From Alphaproteobacteria bacterium UBA6411 (lineage in GTDB: Bacteria; Pseudomonadota; Alphaproteobacteria; CAAGCB01; CAG-977), in assembly GCA_002438565.1 (NCBI GenBank), contig DJPN01000026.1:1-19515 (forward strand): DNA of 19,515 bases, given 5' to 3'. Each line of letters begins with the position of its first letter. The stretch's first letter is position 1. A program made the translations under genes and the position numbers. Below are positions 1 through 5,955 of this stretch, piece by piece. The notes under the pieces were generated by a model. It made no database searches. It had not been told where the DNA came from and saw only the letters and a program-made list of their open reading frames with translations.

Positions 1-56
1 TACTGCAAATAGTGAAATAATTTGCTTACCGCAAATAGCATGCGGTTGCAGATCGC

Positions 57-359
57 TTATTTTTCCCGCAGATCGGCGTACAGTGCTTCCAGCAATTCAC
101 GCAAAAAATCGGAATCGTCGACATTATCGACCAACAACATGTCTTTTGCGCCTGTGTACGGCGTTTCATAAGCCGCTTCGGGCATCAAACGCTTTGCCGA
201 TGCTGTCGGTTTGACCAAAAACCTGTTGTCGTAAATGCCGCCGATGACTTTTCCTTTAAAATACAAAATATACTCGCCCATCATGGGTCTGCATGTTATG
301 TCGTCGATATCCGACAATCGGTCCAACACGAAATCCAAATATTTGCGGCTTGAGGTCAT
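57..359 (-). CDS. TfoX N-terminal-domain-like protein
   Basis: This 100-residue protein matches the small TfoX/Sxy N-terminal domain family. It has the characteristic segment RPMMGEYILYFKGKVIGGIYDNRFLVK (about residues 24-50, quoted in part: RPMMGEYILYFKGK), followed by an acidic, helical C-terminus. The family includes the competence regulator Sxy, but stand-alone N-domain proteins like this one have no settled role, so no function is assigned. There is no DNA-binding domain and no TfoX C-terminal domain. The start at 359 is preceded by AGGA at 367-370, a good ribosome site. The gene lies directly downstream of rho on the same strand, and the rho intrinsic terminator ends only about 14 bases before its ATG. 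Expression therefore probably depends on terminator read-through or a promoter inside rho. Family assignment is by motif resemblance only. Confidence 0.75.
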   Translation of the reverse strand: MTSSRKYLDFVLDRLSDIDDITCRPMMGEYILYFKGKVIGGIYDNRFLVKPTASAKRLMPEAAYETPYTGAKDMLLVDNVDDSDFLRELLEALYADLREK

Positions 360-372
360 TTGCGTATCCTAT

Positions 373-397
373 GAAAAAGCCCTCTTTCGAGGGCTTT
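373..397 (-). terminator. Intrinsic terminator of rho
   Basis: A perfect 9-bp stem, AAAGCCCTC (376-384) with GAGGGCTTT (389-397), closes a four-base loop that reads GAAA on the minus strand. On that strand the stem runs into TTTTTC. It begins four bases after the rho stop codon. The same stem and loop recur at the end of prs (19406-19432). Confidence 0.88.
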
Positions 398-400
398 GTT

Positions 401-1654
401 TTAAGAGTTCATCGCTTCGAAAAAGTCGTGATTGTTTTTCGACTGTTTCAGTTTTTCCATTAAAAATTCCATGGCGTCAGCTGCCCCCATAGGCATTAAG
501 ATACGGCGCAAAACCCACATTTTCGACTGCGTGTTTTTATCGACCAGCAATTCTTCCTTGCGCGTGCCGGATTTAGTGATGTCGATTGCGGGGAAAATGC
601 GCTTGTCGGACACCTTGCGGTCCAGAATGATTTCAGAGTTGCCCGTGCCTTTGAATTCTTCAAAGATGACTTCGTCCATGCGTGATCCCGTGTCAATCAA
701 CGCGGTGGCGATAATGGTCAGAGAACCGCCTTCCTCGATATTGCGCGCCGCGCCGAAAAAGCGTTTGGGACGCTGCAAAGCGTTCGCGTCGACGCCGCCC
801 GTCAATACCTTGCCAGAGCTTGGCACAACCGTGTTGTACGCGCGCGCCAAGCGGGTAATGGAGTCTAACAGAATGACGACGTCGCGCTTGTGTTCGACCA
901 AGCGTTTGGCTTTTTCAATGACCATTTCGGCGACTTGGACATGGCGGGACGCGGGTTCGTCGAAAGTCGAGCTGATGACTTCGCCTTTAATCGAACGGCT
1001 CATTTCCGTTACTTCTTCGGGGCGTTCGTCAATCAACAGCACAATCAGATAGATTTCGGGGTTGTTCTGCGTAATCGCGTGGGCGATGTTTTGCAGCATC
1101 ACCGTTTTACCCGTGCGGGGCGGAGCGACAATCATGCCGCGCTGTCCTTTGCCCTGCGGGCAAATCAAATCGATGATGCGCGACGTCATGTTTTTATTGT
1201 CCAAATCGTTTTCCATTTTAATCTTTTCCGTCGGATGCAGCGGAGTCAGATTGTCGAAATTGATGCGGAAACGGACGTTTTCGGGGTCGGTGAAGTTGAC
1301 TTTTGAAATTTTGGCCAGCGAAAAATACTTTTCCCCTTCTTTGGGCGCGCGGATTTCGCCTTCAACCGTGTCGCCCGTGCGCAAACCGAACTTTTTGACC
1401 TGAGAGGGAGCGACATAAATATCGTCCGACCCCGCCAGATAGTTCGACTGCGGCGAACGCAAAAAGCCGAAACCGTCCGGCATGACTTCGATAACGCCTT
1501 CGTCCAGCAAAACTTCGTCGTTTTTGGATACTTGTTTTAAAATCGCGAACGTCAAATCCTGCGTGCGCATGGTCGAAGCGTTTTCAACGCCCATTTCTTC
1601 AGCCAAGCTTAACAGTTCGGCGGGAGATTTCTTTTTCAAATCTTTTAAATGCAT
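401..1654 (-). CDS. rho: Transcription termination factor Rho
   Basis: Hexameric RNA-dependent ATPase that binds C-rich nascent RNA and terminates transcription. The 417 residues match the usual length (E. coli 419). In order are seen: the N-terminal helical bundle (1-45); the OB-fold RNA-binding domain with the RNP1-like DGFGFLR (60-66) and YLAGSDDIYV (72-81); Walker A APPRTGKT (177-184); LLIDERPEEV (206-215); Walker B with ILLDSITRLARAYN (261-274, D264); the Q-loop LTGGVDAN (284-291); the R-loop KGTGN (335-339); and the arginine-finger region GTRKEELL (363-370). All key residues are present, so it should be active. The ATG at 1654 gives the standard N-terminus, but no Shine-Dalgarno lies in front of it; the leader is instead C-rich and G-poor, as discussed in the findings. 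It is transcribed away from the putative origin. Confidence 0.98.
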   Translation of the reverse strand: MHLKDLKKKSPAELLSLAEEMGVENASTMRTQDLTFAILKQVSKNDEVLLDEGVIEVMPDGFGFLRSPQSNYLAGSDDIYVAPSQVKKFGLRTGDTVEGEIRAPKEGEKYFSLAKISKVNFTDPENVRFRINFDNLTPLHPTEKIKMENDLDNKNMTSRIIDLICPQGKGQRGMIVAPPRTGKTVMLQNIAHAITQNNPEIYLIVLLIDERPEEVTEMSRSIKGEVISSTFDEPASRHVQVAEMVIEKAKRLVEHKRDVVILLDSITRLARAYNTVVPSSGKVLTGGVDANALQRPKRFFGAARNIEEGGSLTIIATALIDTGSRMDEVIFEEFKGTGNSEIILDRKVSDKRIFPAIDITKSGTRKEELLVDKNTQSKMWVLRRILMPMGAADAMEFLMEKLKQSKNNHDFFEAMNS

Positions 1655-1683
1655 GAGTGTGTCTGTTGTTTTAAGGGGAAAAC

Positions 1684-1699
1684 AAGCGGGAATCCGCTT
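1684..1699 (-). other. Small hairpin in rho leader
   Basis: AAGCGG (1684-1689) and CCGCTT (1694-1699) can form a 6-bp stem with a 4-base loop. It lies about 30 bases upstream of the rho start codon and would be within the transcript from the proposed promoter. On the minus strand it is followed by a short T-rich then C-rich stretch. It may be an attenuator or leader structure; this is inferred from sequence only. Confidence 0.4.
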
Positions 1700-1715
1700 T
1701 TGAAAGATGACTTTA

Positions 1716-1742
1716 TTTATCCGCTTTCCGTTTTGCCGTCAA
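1716..1742 (-). promoter_or_regulatory. Candidate rho promoter
   Basis: On the minus strand TTGACG (1742-1737) is followed after 15 bases by GATAAA (1721-1716). The -35 matches the sigma-70 consensus at 5 of 6 positions and the -10 at 4 of 6; the spacer is short, and neighbouring registers (ATAAAT, TAAATA) give 16-17 bases with poorer -10 matches. Transcription would start near 1709, leaving a leader of about 55 bases before rho. Confidence 0.4.
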
Positions 1743-1767
1743 GAACAAAAGCGGCGTCAGCAGCGCC

Positions 1768-1790
1768 TAAAATATTAAATATTAAAAAAA
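1768..1790. other. AT-only tract, candidate unwinding element
   Basis: All 23 bases are A or T. It contains two head-to-tail copies of AATATTA (1771-1777 and 1778-1784) and ends in seven A. It borders the TAG-repeat segment and the first DnaA box, which is the expected place for a DNA unwinding element. Confidence 0.6.
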
Positions 1791-1809
1791 GTAGTAGTGG
1801 GTAGTAGAG
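1791..1809 (+). repeat. TAG-triplet segment, DnaA-trio-like
   Basis: Two TAGTAG pairs (1792-1797 and 1802-1807) are separated by TGGG. Together they lie between the AT-only tract and the DnaA box at 1812-1820. Order and polarity match the described basal origin unwinding system: box, short GC spacer, 3'-GAT trios, AT-rich DNA. The assignment rests on resemblance. Confidence 0.5.
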
Positions 1810-1811
1810 CC

Positions 1812-1820
1812 TGTGGATAA
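1812..1820 (-). promoter_or_regulatory. DnaA box (TTATCCACA)
   Basis: The plus strand reads TGTGGATAA, a perfect match to the high-affinity DnaA box on the minus strand. It is the box nearest the TAG triplets and the AT tract. Confidence 0.8.
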
Positions 1821-1833
1821 GTCGGACGCAATG

Positions 1834-1842
1834 TTATCCACA
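1834..1842 (+). promoter_or_regulatory. DnaA box (TTATCCACA)
   Basis: A perfect 9-of-9 consensus box on the plus strand, inverted relative to the box at 1812-1820 with 13 bases between them. Confidence 0.8.
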
Positions 1843-1904
1843 CCTTTTGCACAAAATTGCCCACGGCAAAGTTATTCGTAACACGGCTGTTTTTAAAGCA
1901 AAGC

Positions 1905-1928
1905 GACTCGCCGATTCTTTGACGAGTC
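1905..1928. promoter_or_regulatory. Cluster of three GANTC sites
   Basis: GACTC (1905-1909), GATTC (1913-1917) and GAGTC (1924-1928) occur within 24 bases, and the outer two are arms of a 7-bp inverted repeat (CGACTCG/CGAGTCG, 1904-1910 and 1923-1929). GANTC is the target of the alphaproteobacterial cell-cycle methyltransferase CcrM. A fourth site, GAATC, is at 1690-1694. A CcrM gene is not in this window, so methylation is inferred. Confidence 0.6.
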
Positions 1929-1937
1929 GAACAACTT

Positions 1938-1946
1938 TGTGGATAA
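1938..1946 (-). promoter_or_regulatory. DnaA box (TTATCCACA)
   Basis: The plus strand reads TGTGGATAA, a perfect box on the minus strand. It is followed at once by a weaker 7-of-9 box (1947-1955, TTATCAACT on the minus strand), giving a head-to-tail pair in the same orientation. Confidence 0.8.
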
Positions 1947-2069
1947 AGTTGATAACTTTTGATCGCCGTTTTGTCCGTTTGCTGAAAAAAATTTACGCAC
2001 AGACGCATAAAAAGCAGGACAATTTTGCATAAAAGGGATAAAACTAAAGAACGGACGATTTTGTCAGAC

Positions 2070-2078
2070 TTATACACA
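2070..2078 (+). promoter_or_regulatory. DnaA box (TTATACACA) abutting maf ribosome site
   Basis: TTATACACA fits the relaxed TTATNCACA consensus. It abuts the maf Shine-Dalgarno AGGAG (2078-2082), so DnaA bound here could affect the maf leader or transcript. That regulatory idea is inference. Confidence 0.6.
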
Positions 2079-2091
2079 GGAGTTTCGAAAA

Positions 2092-2682
2092 ATGTTGATA
2101 TTGGCCTCTCAAAGCAAAAGCAGGCAAGAATTGTTGGATGCCGCAGGGGTTGATTTTACCAGCGTTTCCGCCCAAATCGACGAAGAAGCGATTAAAAGCG
2201 AAATGCGTACCGAGGGGGCTTCCGCCAAGGAAACCAGTATGCGTTTGGCGGTTGAAAAAGCAATGGCGGTATCCGAAAAACATCCGTCGGCGTACGTTAT
2301 CGGTGCAGACCAGATTTTGGATTTGAAAGGCGAATGGTTTTCCAAGCCCGAAAACCTCAGCATCGCGCACAAGCATTTGAAAAAACTCCGCAACAAAACG
2401 CATCTGCTGGTCAACGGCGCGGCGGTTGTCAAAAACAAAAAAGTGATTTGGTGCGAAAATTCCGTCGTTCAAGTGACCATGCGCGATTTTTCCGACAACT
2501 TCCTTGACGAATATCTGGCGGAAGCGGGTGAGGAAGTCTGTGATTCCGTCGGTGCTTATTATTTGGAAGATTTGGGCGCTCAGCTGGTCAAATCGGTCGA
2601 GGGCGATTTCTTTTCCGTTTTGGGGTTGCCTTTGCTGCCTTTGCTGGAATGCCTGCGTTCCTGCGGGGAACTGAAAAAATGA
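2092..2682 (+). CDS. maf: Maf-family nucleoside triphosphate pyrophosphatase
   Basis: Maf proteins hydrolyse non-canonical or modified nucleoside triphosphates to monophosphate and pyrophosphate, acting as house-cleaning enzymes in the cytoplasm. The 196 residues are typical in length. Seen: the N-terminal phosphate-binding segment ILASQSKSRQELL (3-15), the catalytic GADQ (71-74, D73), the conserved KP (85-86), and the C-terminal DSVGAYYLEDLG...SVEGDFFSVLGLPLLPLL. The GADQ and the C-terminal wording resemble the YceF (7-methyl-GTP) branch more than the YhdE (dTTP/UTP) branch, so a YceF-like substrate is plausible but unproven. AGGAG (2078-2082) sits nine bases before the ATG. It is the first gene right of the putative origin and overlaps aroE by four bases, beginning the maf-aroE-coaE-dnaQ operon. 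Confidence 0.93.
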   Translation: MLILASQSKSRQELLDAAGVDFTSVSAQIDEEAIKSEMRTEGASAKETSMRLAVEKAMAVSEKHPSAYVIGADQILDLKGEWFSKPENLSIAHKHLKKLRNKTHLLVNGAAVVKNKKVIWCENSVVQVTMRDFSDNFLDEYLAEAGEEVCDSVGAYYLEDLGAQLVKSVEGDFFSVLGLPLLPLLECLRSCGELKK

Positions 2683-3476
2683 CTAAAGCCGGCGTTATCG
2701 GCTTTCCGATTGCCCATTCCAAATCGCCGCTGATCCATAATTACTGGCTGAAAAAGTACGGCATTGACGCGTCGTATGACAAATACGAAGTGCGCGACCT
2801 TGCCGACTTTATGCAAAACGCGCGGGATTTTGCGGGATTCAACGTAACCGTGCCGCATAAGACGGCGGTTATTCCCTTTATGGACGATTTGTCCGAACAG
2901 GCGCGCAAAGCGGGCGCGGTCAATACCGTTGTCGTGCGTCCCGACGGGACTTTGTACGGACACAACACAGACGGCATCGGCTTTGTCGCCAATGTTTTGA
3001 CGCATAATCCCGCTTTTCGTTTAAAGGGAAGTGTCGTTACCGTATTGGGAACGGGCGGCGCGGCGCGCGGTATTTGCGCGGCAATGACCGAAGCGGCTGA
3101 AATCCGCCTTGTTTACCGCACGCTTGAAAAAGCGCAGAGCATCAGGCAGGCGATAGGCGACAATGTCGTCCTTGTGCCGTGGGCGGAAAAGCAAGCGGTG
3201 CTGAAAGACACGGATTTGCTGGCGAACGCGACGACGCTGGGCATGAACGGCTTTGAGGAATTGGACATTGATTTGACGCCGTTGAAGCCGTCGGCGACGG
3301 TCGCTGATTTGGTTTATGCGCCGCTGAAAACGAAGCTGTTGGAACAGGCTGAACAAAAGGGCTTTGCGACAGCCGACGGGCTTGGGATGCTGCTGGAACA
3401 GGCGCGCCCCGCTTTTCAGGCGTTTTTCGGTGTTCTGCCCGAAATCACAAACGAACTGCGGGCGTTGGTCGCATGA
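2679..3476 (+). CDS. aroE: Shikimate dehydrogenase (NADP+)
   Basis: It reduces 3-dehydroshikimate to shikimate with NADPH, the fourth step towards chorismate and aromatic amino acids. From the ATG at 2679 the protein has 265 residues, normal for AroE. Visible motifs: the substrate serines in GFPIAHSKSP (8-17, S14 and S16); NVTVPHK (55-61) with catalytic K61; N82; GHNTDG (94-99) with D98; the Rossmann loop GTGGAA (124-129); NATTLGM; and the C-terminal GLGMLLEQARPAFQAFFG. The start is chosen because it overlaps the maf stop as ATGA and gives the family N-terminus; an in-frame upstream ATG at 2649 would add ten residues that do not belong to the fold. It overlaps coaE by four bases, so translation of maf, aroE and coaE is probably coupled. 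Confidence 0.96.
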   Translation: MTKAGVIGFPIAHSKSPLIHNYWLKKYGIDASYDKYEVRDLADFMQNARDFAGFNVTVPHKTAVIPFMDDLSEQARKAGAVNTVVVRPDGTLYGHNTDGIGFVANVLTHNPAFRLKGSVVTVLGTGGAARGICAAMTEAAEIRLVYRTLEKAQSIRQAIGDNVVLVPWAEKQAVLKDTDLLANATTLGMNGFEELDIDLTPLKPSATVADLVYAPLKTKLLEQAEQKGFATADGLGMLLEQARPAFQAFFGVLPEITNELRALVA

Positions 3477-4048
3477 TTATCGGCTTGACGGGCGCAATGG
3501 GCGCGGGCAAAACGACGACGGCGGGTTTGATGACGGAACTGGGCTGGAAAGTCTTTGACGCGGATGCGGAAATCCATGCCTTGATGACGGATAAAGCGGT
3601 TGTCGATTTGTTTGCCGAACAAATTCCGCAAAGCATTGTCGACGGTGTTGTCAGCCGTGTTGTTTTAAGCCGTTTATTAGCTGAAAAACAGCTCGAAACA
3701 AAGGAATTGGAATCGTTGCTGTATCCGTTTTTACATCAAAAAGCGGATGTTTTCATCGCCGCGAATCCCGACGGCGTTTTGGATGTGCCTTTGCTGTTTG
3801 AAGCGGGCTGGGACAGGCTGTGCGGCAAAATCATTTATGTTACGGCCGATGCCGCCCTGTTGAGGCAAAGGGTTTTCGCCCGCCCGAATATGACGGAAGA
3901 AAAATACAAGGTTTTGACAAGCCGCTTTTGGATCGAGCGGGAAAAGCTTTCACGCGCCGATTACGTCATCCGCACAGATGACGGAATCCCGCCCGTCAAA
4001 GCCCGATTGATACAAATAAAGGAAGAGTTATGCGCGAAGTCGTTTTAG
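3473..4048 (+). CDS. coaE: Dephospho-CoA kinase
   Basis: Final step of coenzyme A synthesis: ATP-dependent phosphorylation of the 3'-hydroxyl of dephospho-CoA. The 191 residues are typical. Seen: the P-loop GAMGAGKT (7-14, usually ending in KS); FDADAEIH, the acceptor-binding aspartate region; DVPLLFEAGW, the family's D-x-PLLFE motif; and the lid/C-terminal segment RQRVFARPNMTEEKY...EKLSRADYVIRTD. In the last region most relatives have RI-x-x-Q before the EK; here the glutamine position reads phenylalanine (SRFWIEREK), a modest divergence in an otherwise intact enzyme. It starts inside the aroE stop (ATGA) and overlaps dnaQ by 19 bases. The link to dnaQ in one transcript is a common alphaproteobacterial arrangement. 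Confidence 0.95.
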   Translation: MIIGLTGAMGAGKTTTAGLMTELGWKVFDADAEIHALMTDKAVVDLFAEQIPQSIVDGVVSRVVLSRLLAEKQLETKELESLLYPFLHQKADVFIAANPDGVLDVPLLFEAGWDRLCGKIIYVTADAALLRQRVFARPNMTEEKYKVLTSRFWIEREKLSRADYVIRTDDGIPPVKARLIQIKEELCAKSF

Positions 4049-4722
4049 ATACGGAAACAACGGGGCTTGACCCGTACAAAGGGCATCGTCTGGTTTCAAT
4101 CGGGTGTGTCGAGCTGGAAAACCACATGCCGACGGGCAACAAGTATTATCAGCTCATCAATCCCGAACGCGACGTGCCCGAAGAAGTCGTCAAAGTTCAC
4201 GGCTTGACCAACGAAATTTTGGACAAGGAACCGCCGTTTCGGGATGTTGTGGATGAATTTTTGGCTTTTATCGGGGATTCGCCGCTGGTCATTCACAACG
4301 CCGAATTCGATATGAAGTTCATCAATGCGGAACTTTCATGGCTGAAACGCGATCCGATTCCCATGGACAGGGCAATCGACACGCTGTTGATTGCGCGTCA
4401 GAAATTCCCCGGATCGCGCGTCAATCTGGACGAACTGTGCCGCCGGTTCGGCGTGGACAACTCCAAACGCACGACGCACGGGGCTTTGCTGGACTCCGAA
4501 CTGCTTGCCGACGTGTATCTGGAGCTGTTGGGCGGCAAAGAACCCGCGTTTTTGTTTGACGACAAAAAGAAAAACGCGCTGGAAATCAAAGCCGCCGAAA
4601 CGGCGAACACGCAAACGAAAAAGCCCCGGATTGAACCGCGTCCCCCCGTTTTTCTGGAAGGCGAGCTAGAAAATCACGAGGCTTTCGTTAAAAAGCTGAA
4701 AAATCCGATTTGGCTCAGTTAA
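4030..4722 (+). CDS. dnaQ: DNA polymerase III epsilon subunit (proofreading exonuclease)
   Basis: 3'-5' exonuclease that proofreads the replicative polymerase. The DEDDh set is complete: ExoI LDTETTG (6-12, D7 and E9), ExoII HNAEFDMKF (89-97, D94), and ExoIII TTHGALLDSELLADVYLEL (148-166, H150 and D155). After the nuclease domain a flexible linker (about 175-205) leads to a C-terminal segment, LENHEAFVKKLKNPIWL, expected to bind the polymerase alpha subunit. The 230 residues suit alphaproteobacterial DnaQ. The start is supported by GGAAGAG (4021-4027) and lies inside the coaE 3' end. Its stop overlaps the convergent secB stop by eight bases, leaving no space for a terminator between them. Confidence 0.97.
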   Translation: MREVVLDTETTGLDPYKGHRLVSIGCVELENHMPTGNKYYQLINPERDVPEEVVKVHGLTNEILDKEPPFRDVVDEFLAFIGDSPLVIHNAEFDMKFINAELSWLKRDPIPMDRAIDTLLIARQKFPGSRVNLDELCRRFGVDNSKRTTHGALLDSELLADVYLELLGGKEPAFLFDDKKKNALEIKAAETANTQTKKPRIEPRPPVFLEGELENHEAFVKKLKNPIWLS

Positions 4723-5200
4723 GCGTTTTGTTTTCTTCGGCTTTCTGTTTCTGCAATTCAGCCAAACGCTGGTGATACAAACCGACAAAATCAATCGGGT
4801 TGATCATCAACGGCGGGAATCCGCTTTCACGCGTCAAATCGGCGATGATGTTGCGCACGAACGGGAACAGCAAGCGCGGAATTTCAATCAGCAAAATCGG
4901 TTCGACGTGTTCCGCGGGAACGTTGACCGTCGCCACGCAGCCGTATTCGACTTCACACAGAAAAGCTACCTTGTCTTCAACCTTGGCTTCGGCTTTAATT
5001 TTTAAAGCGACTTGAAACAAAGCATCCTGCAATTTTGACGCTTGAACGTCAACGGATACGGCAATTTCGGGGTTGGCTTTCAGTTCCGTGAAAATTTGGG
5101 GAACGTGCGGCGCTTCAAACGAAATGTCTTTGACGAATTGCGCGTTAATTGTGATGGCGGGTTGCTGTTGAGTATTGTTTTCGGTTTGATTTTCGGTCAT
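4715..5200 (-). CDS. secB: Protein-export chaperone SecB
   Basis: Tetrameric cytosolic chaperone that keeps precursor proteins unfolded and delivers them to SecA. The 161 residues match the family. Seen: a short polar N-terminus rich in Q and N; AQFVKDISFEAPHVPQIF (about 21-38); the LCEVEYGCVATV strand; and the highly conserved ILLIEIPRLLFPFVRNII, then LTRESGFPPLMINPIDFVGLY near residues 124-145. The C-terminal tail (AELQKQKAEENKTLN) is the SecA-contact region. GGAGAAT lies just upstream of the ATG at 5200. It is transcribed divergently from the Tim44-like gene (74-bp gap) and convergently with dnaQ, an arrangement common in alphaproteobacteria. Confidence 0.97.
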   Translation of the reverse strand: MTENQTENNTQQQPAITINAQFVKDISFEAPHVPQIFTELKANPEIAVSVDVQASKLQDALFQVALKIKAEAKVEDKVAFLCEVEYGCVATVNVPAEHVEPILLIEIPRLLFPFVRNIIADLTRESGFPPLMINPIDFVGLYHQRLAELQKQKAEENKTLN

Positions 5201-5274
5201 AGTATTCTCCTGATTTGAAAATTACCCTACTGTATCCCATTCGGGGCGGAATTGAAAGACGGAAGGTTAAAAAT

Positions 5275-5955
5275 ATGCAGCAGTTTCAATTTACGGACAT
5301 TGTTTTTCTGGGCATCATTGTGTTGTTGCTGATAAACCGGTTGCGCAGCGTGTTGGGAACGCGTCCCGAAAAAGATGAAACACGGCAGCCTTCAAAGGTT
5401 GTGGATATTTCCGAATACAGAACGTTGGAAAACGAAACAAACGTCCGTTTGGAACAGGATTTGAACGCGGCCGGCGATTTTGAACAGGACGCCGAAATCT
5501 TGAAGACTTTGAATAAAATCAAAGAAGCTCATCCGACATTCGATTTGGCGGACTTTATGCACAAAGCCCCGCGCGCTTTTGAATACATTGCGCAGGCGTT
5601 TGCGAAAGGCAACAAAACCGACTTGTCCCCGATGCTGTCGCGCGACATTTACAAACGTTTTGAAAAAGTCATCGACGACCGCGCGGCGCGCAAGGAAACG
5701 GCGGAATTCAGCCTTATCGGCTTTAAAAGCATCAAGCTGACGCAGGCAAGCCTTATCGGCAATCTGGTGGAATTGACGGTTGAGTTTGAAACCGAACAAA
5801 CAAACATTTTGAAAAACGAACAGGGCGAAGTCGTTTTGGGCGATCCGACTTACATTGAAACGGTAACGGATGTTTGGACGTTTCGCCGCGATATGAAATC
5901 GTCCAGTCCTGTTTGGGTGCTGACGGCAACACATCATAAAACGCCCGCAGAATGA
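5275..5955 (+). CDS. Tim44-like domain membrane protein
   Basis: Alphaproteobacterial relative of the mitochondrial import protein Tim44 (called TimA in Caulobacter). From ATG 5275 the protein has 226 residues: one N-terminal transmembrane helix (about 8-20, IVFLGIIVLLLI), a charged linker (25-90), and a Tim44/MRPL45-type domain (about 95-223). That domain is seen in HPTFDLADFMHKAPRAFEYIAQAFAKG, LSPMLSRDIYKRFEKVI, and the closing ETVTDVWTFRRDMKSSSPVWVL. The bacterial role is not firmly settled; it is an inner-membrane protein facing the cytoplasm or periplasm. The start is chosen from GGAAGG (5261-5266) eight bases upstream; a TTG at 5215 in the same frame would put non-family residues before the membrane helix. 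It lies beside secB and overlaps mltA by four bases. Confidence 0.92.
   Translation: MQQFQFTDIVFLGIIVLLLINRLRSVLGTRPEKDETRQPSKVVDISEYRTLENETNVRLEQDLNAAGDFEQDAEILKTLNKIKEAHPTFDLADFMHKAPRAFEYIAQAFAKGNKTDLSPMLSRDIYKRFEKVIDDRAARKETAEFSLIGFKSIKLTQASLIGNLVELTVEFETEQTNILKNEQGEVVLGDPTYIETVTDVWTFRRDMKSSSPVWVLTATHHKTPAE

Larger units (their letters stand above)
1768..2078. other. oriC: Putative chromosomal replication origin
   Basis: This is the core of a 437-bp gap between divergent rho and maf, the longest gap in the window. Seen directly: a 23-base run of only A and T (1768-1790); TAG triplets (1792-1807); three perfect TTATCCACA-type DnaA boxes and one TTATACACA box; several 7-of-9 variants (1717-1725, 1845-1853, 1872-1880, 1947-1955, 1993-2001); and GANTC sites. 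From established knowledge, alphaproteobacterial origins (Caulobacter, Rickettsia) sit close to maf-aroE-coaE-dnaQ and rho. Here genes point leftward on the left and rightward on the right, fitting bidirectional forks. hemE and the RP001/ppsR-type gene that usually flank this origin are not next to it. The origin call is an inference from boxes, DUE-like DNA, location and strand switch. Confidence 0.78.

Noticed and set aside
1..56. Short inverted repeats (GCAAAT 5-10 with ATTTGC 20-25; CCGCA 29-33 with TGCGG 41-45) and a repeated GCAAATAG (5-12, 31-38) after the TfoX-like gene
   Set aside because: The stems are only 5-6 bp and lack a following T-run, so a terminator or repeat array cannot be supported at the window edge.
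1775..1785. TTAA-N3-TTAA in the AT tract as a CtrA site
   Set aside because: CtrA needs TTAA-N7-TTAA; the spacing of three comes from the tandem AATATTA repeat.
5215..5274. N-terminal extension of the Tim44-like protein from TTG 5215
   Set aside because: The ATG at 5275 has a good ribosome site and puts the membrane helix at the N-terminus as in the family.
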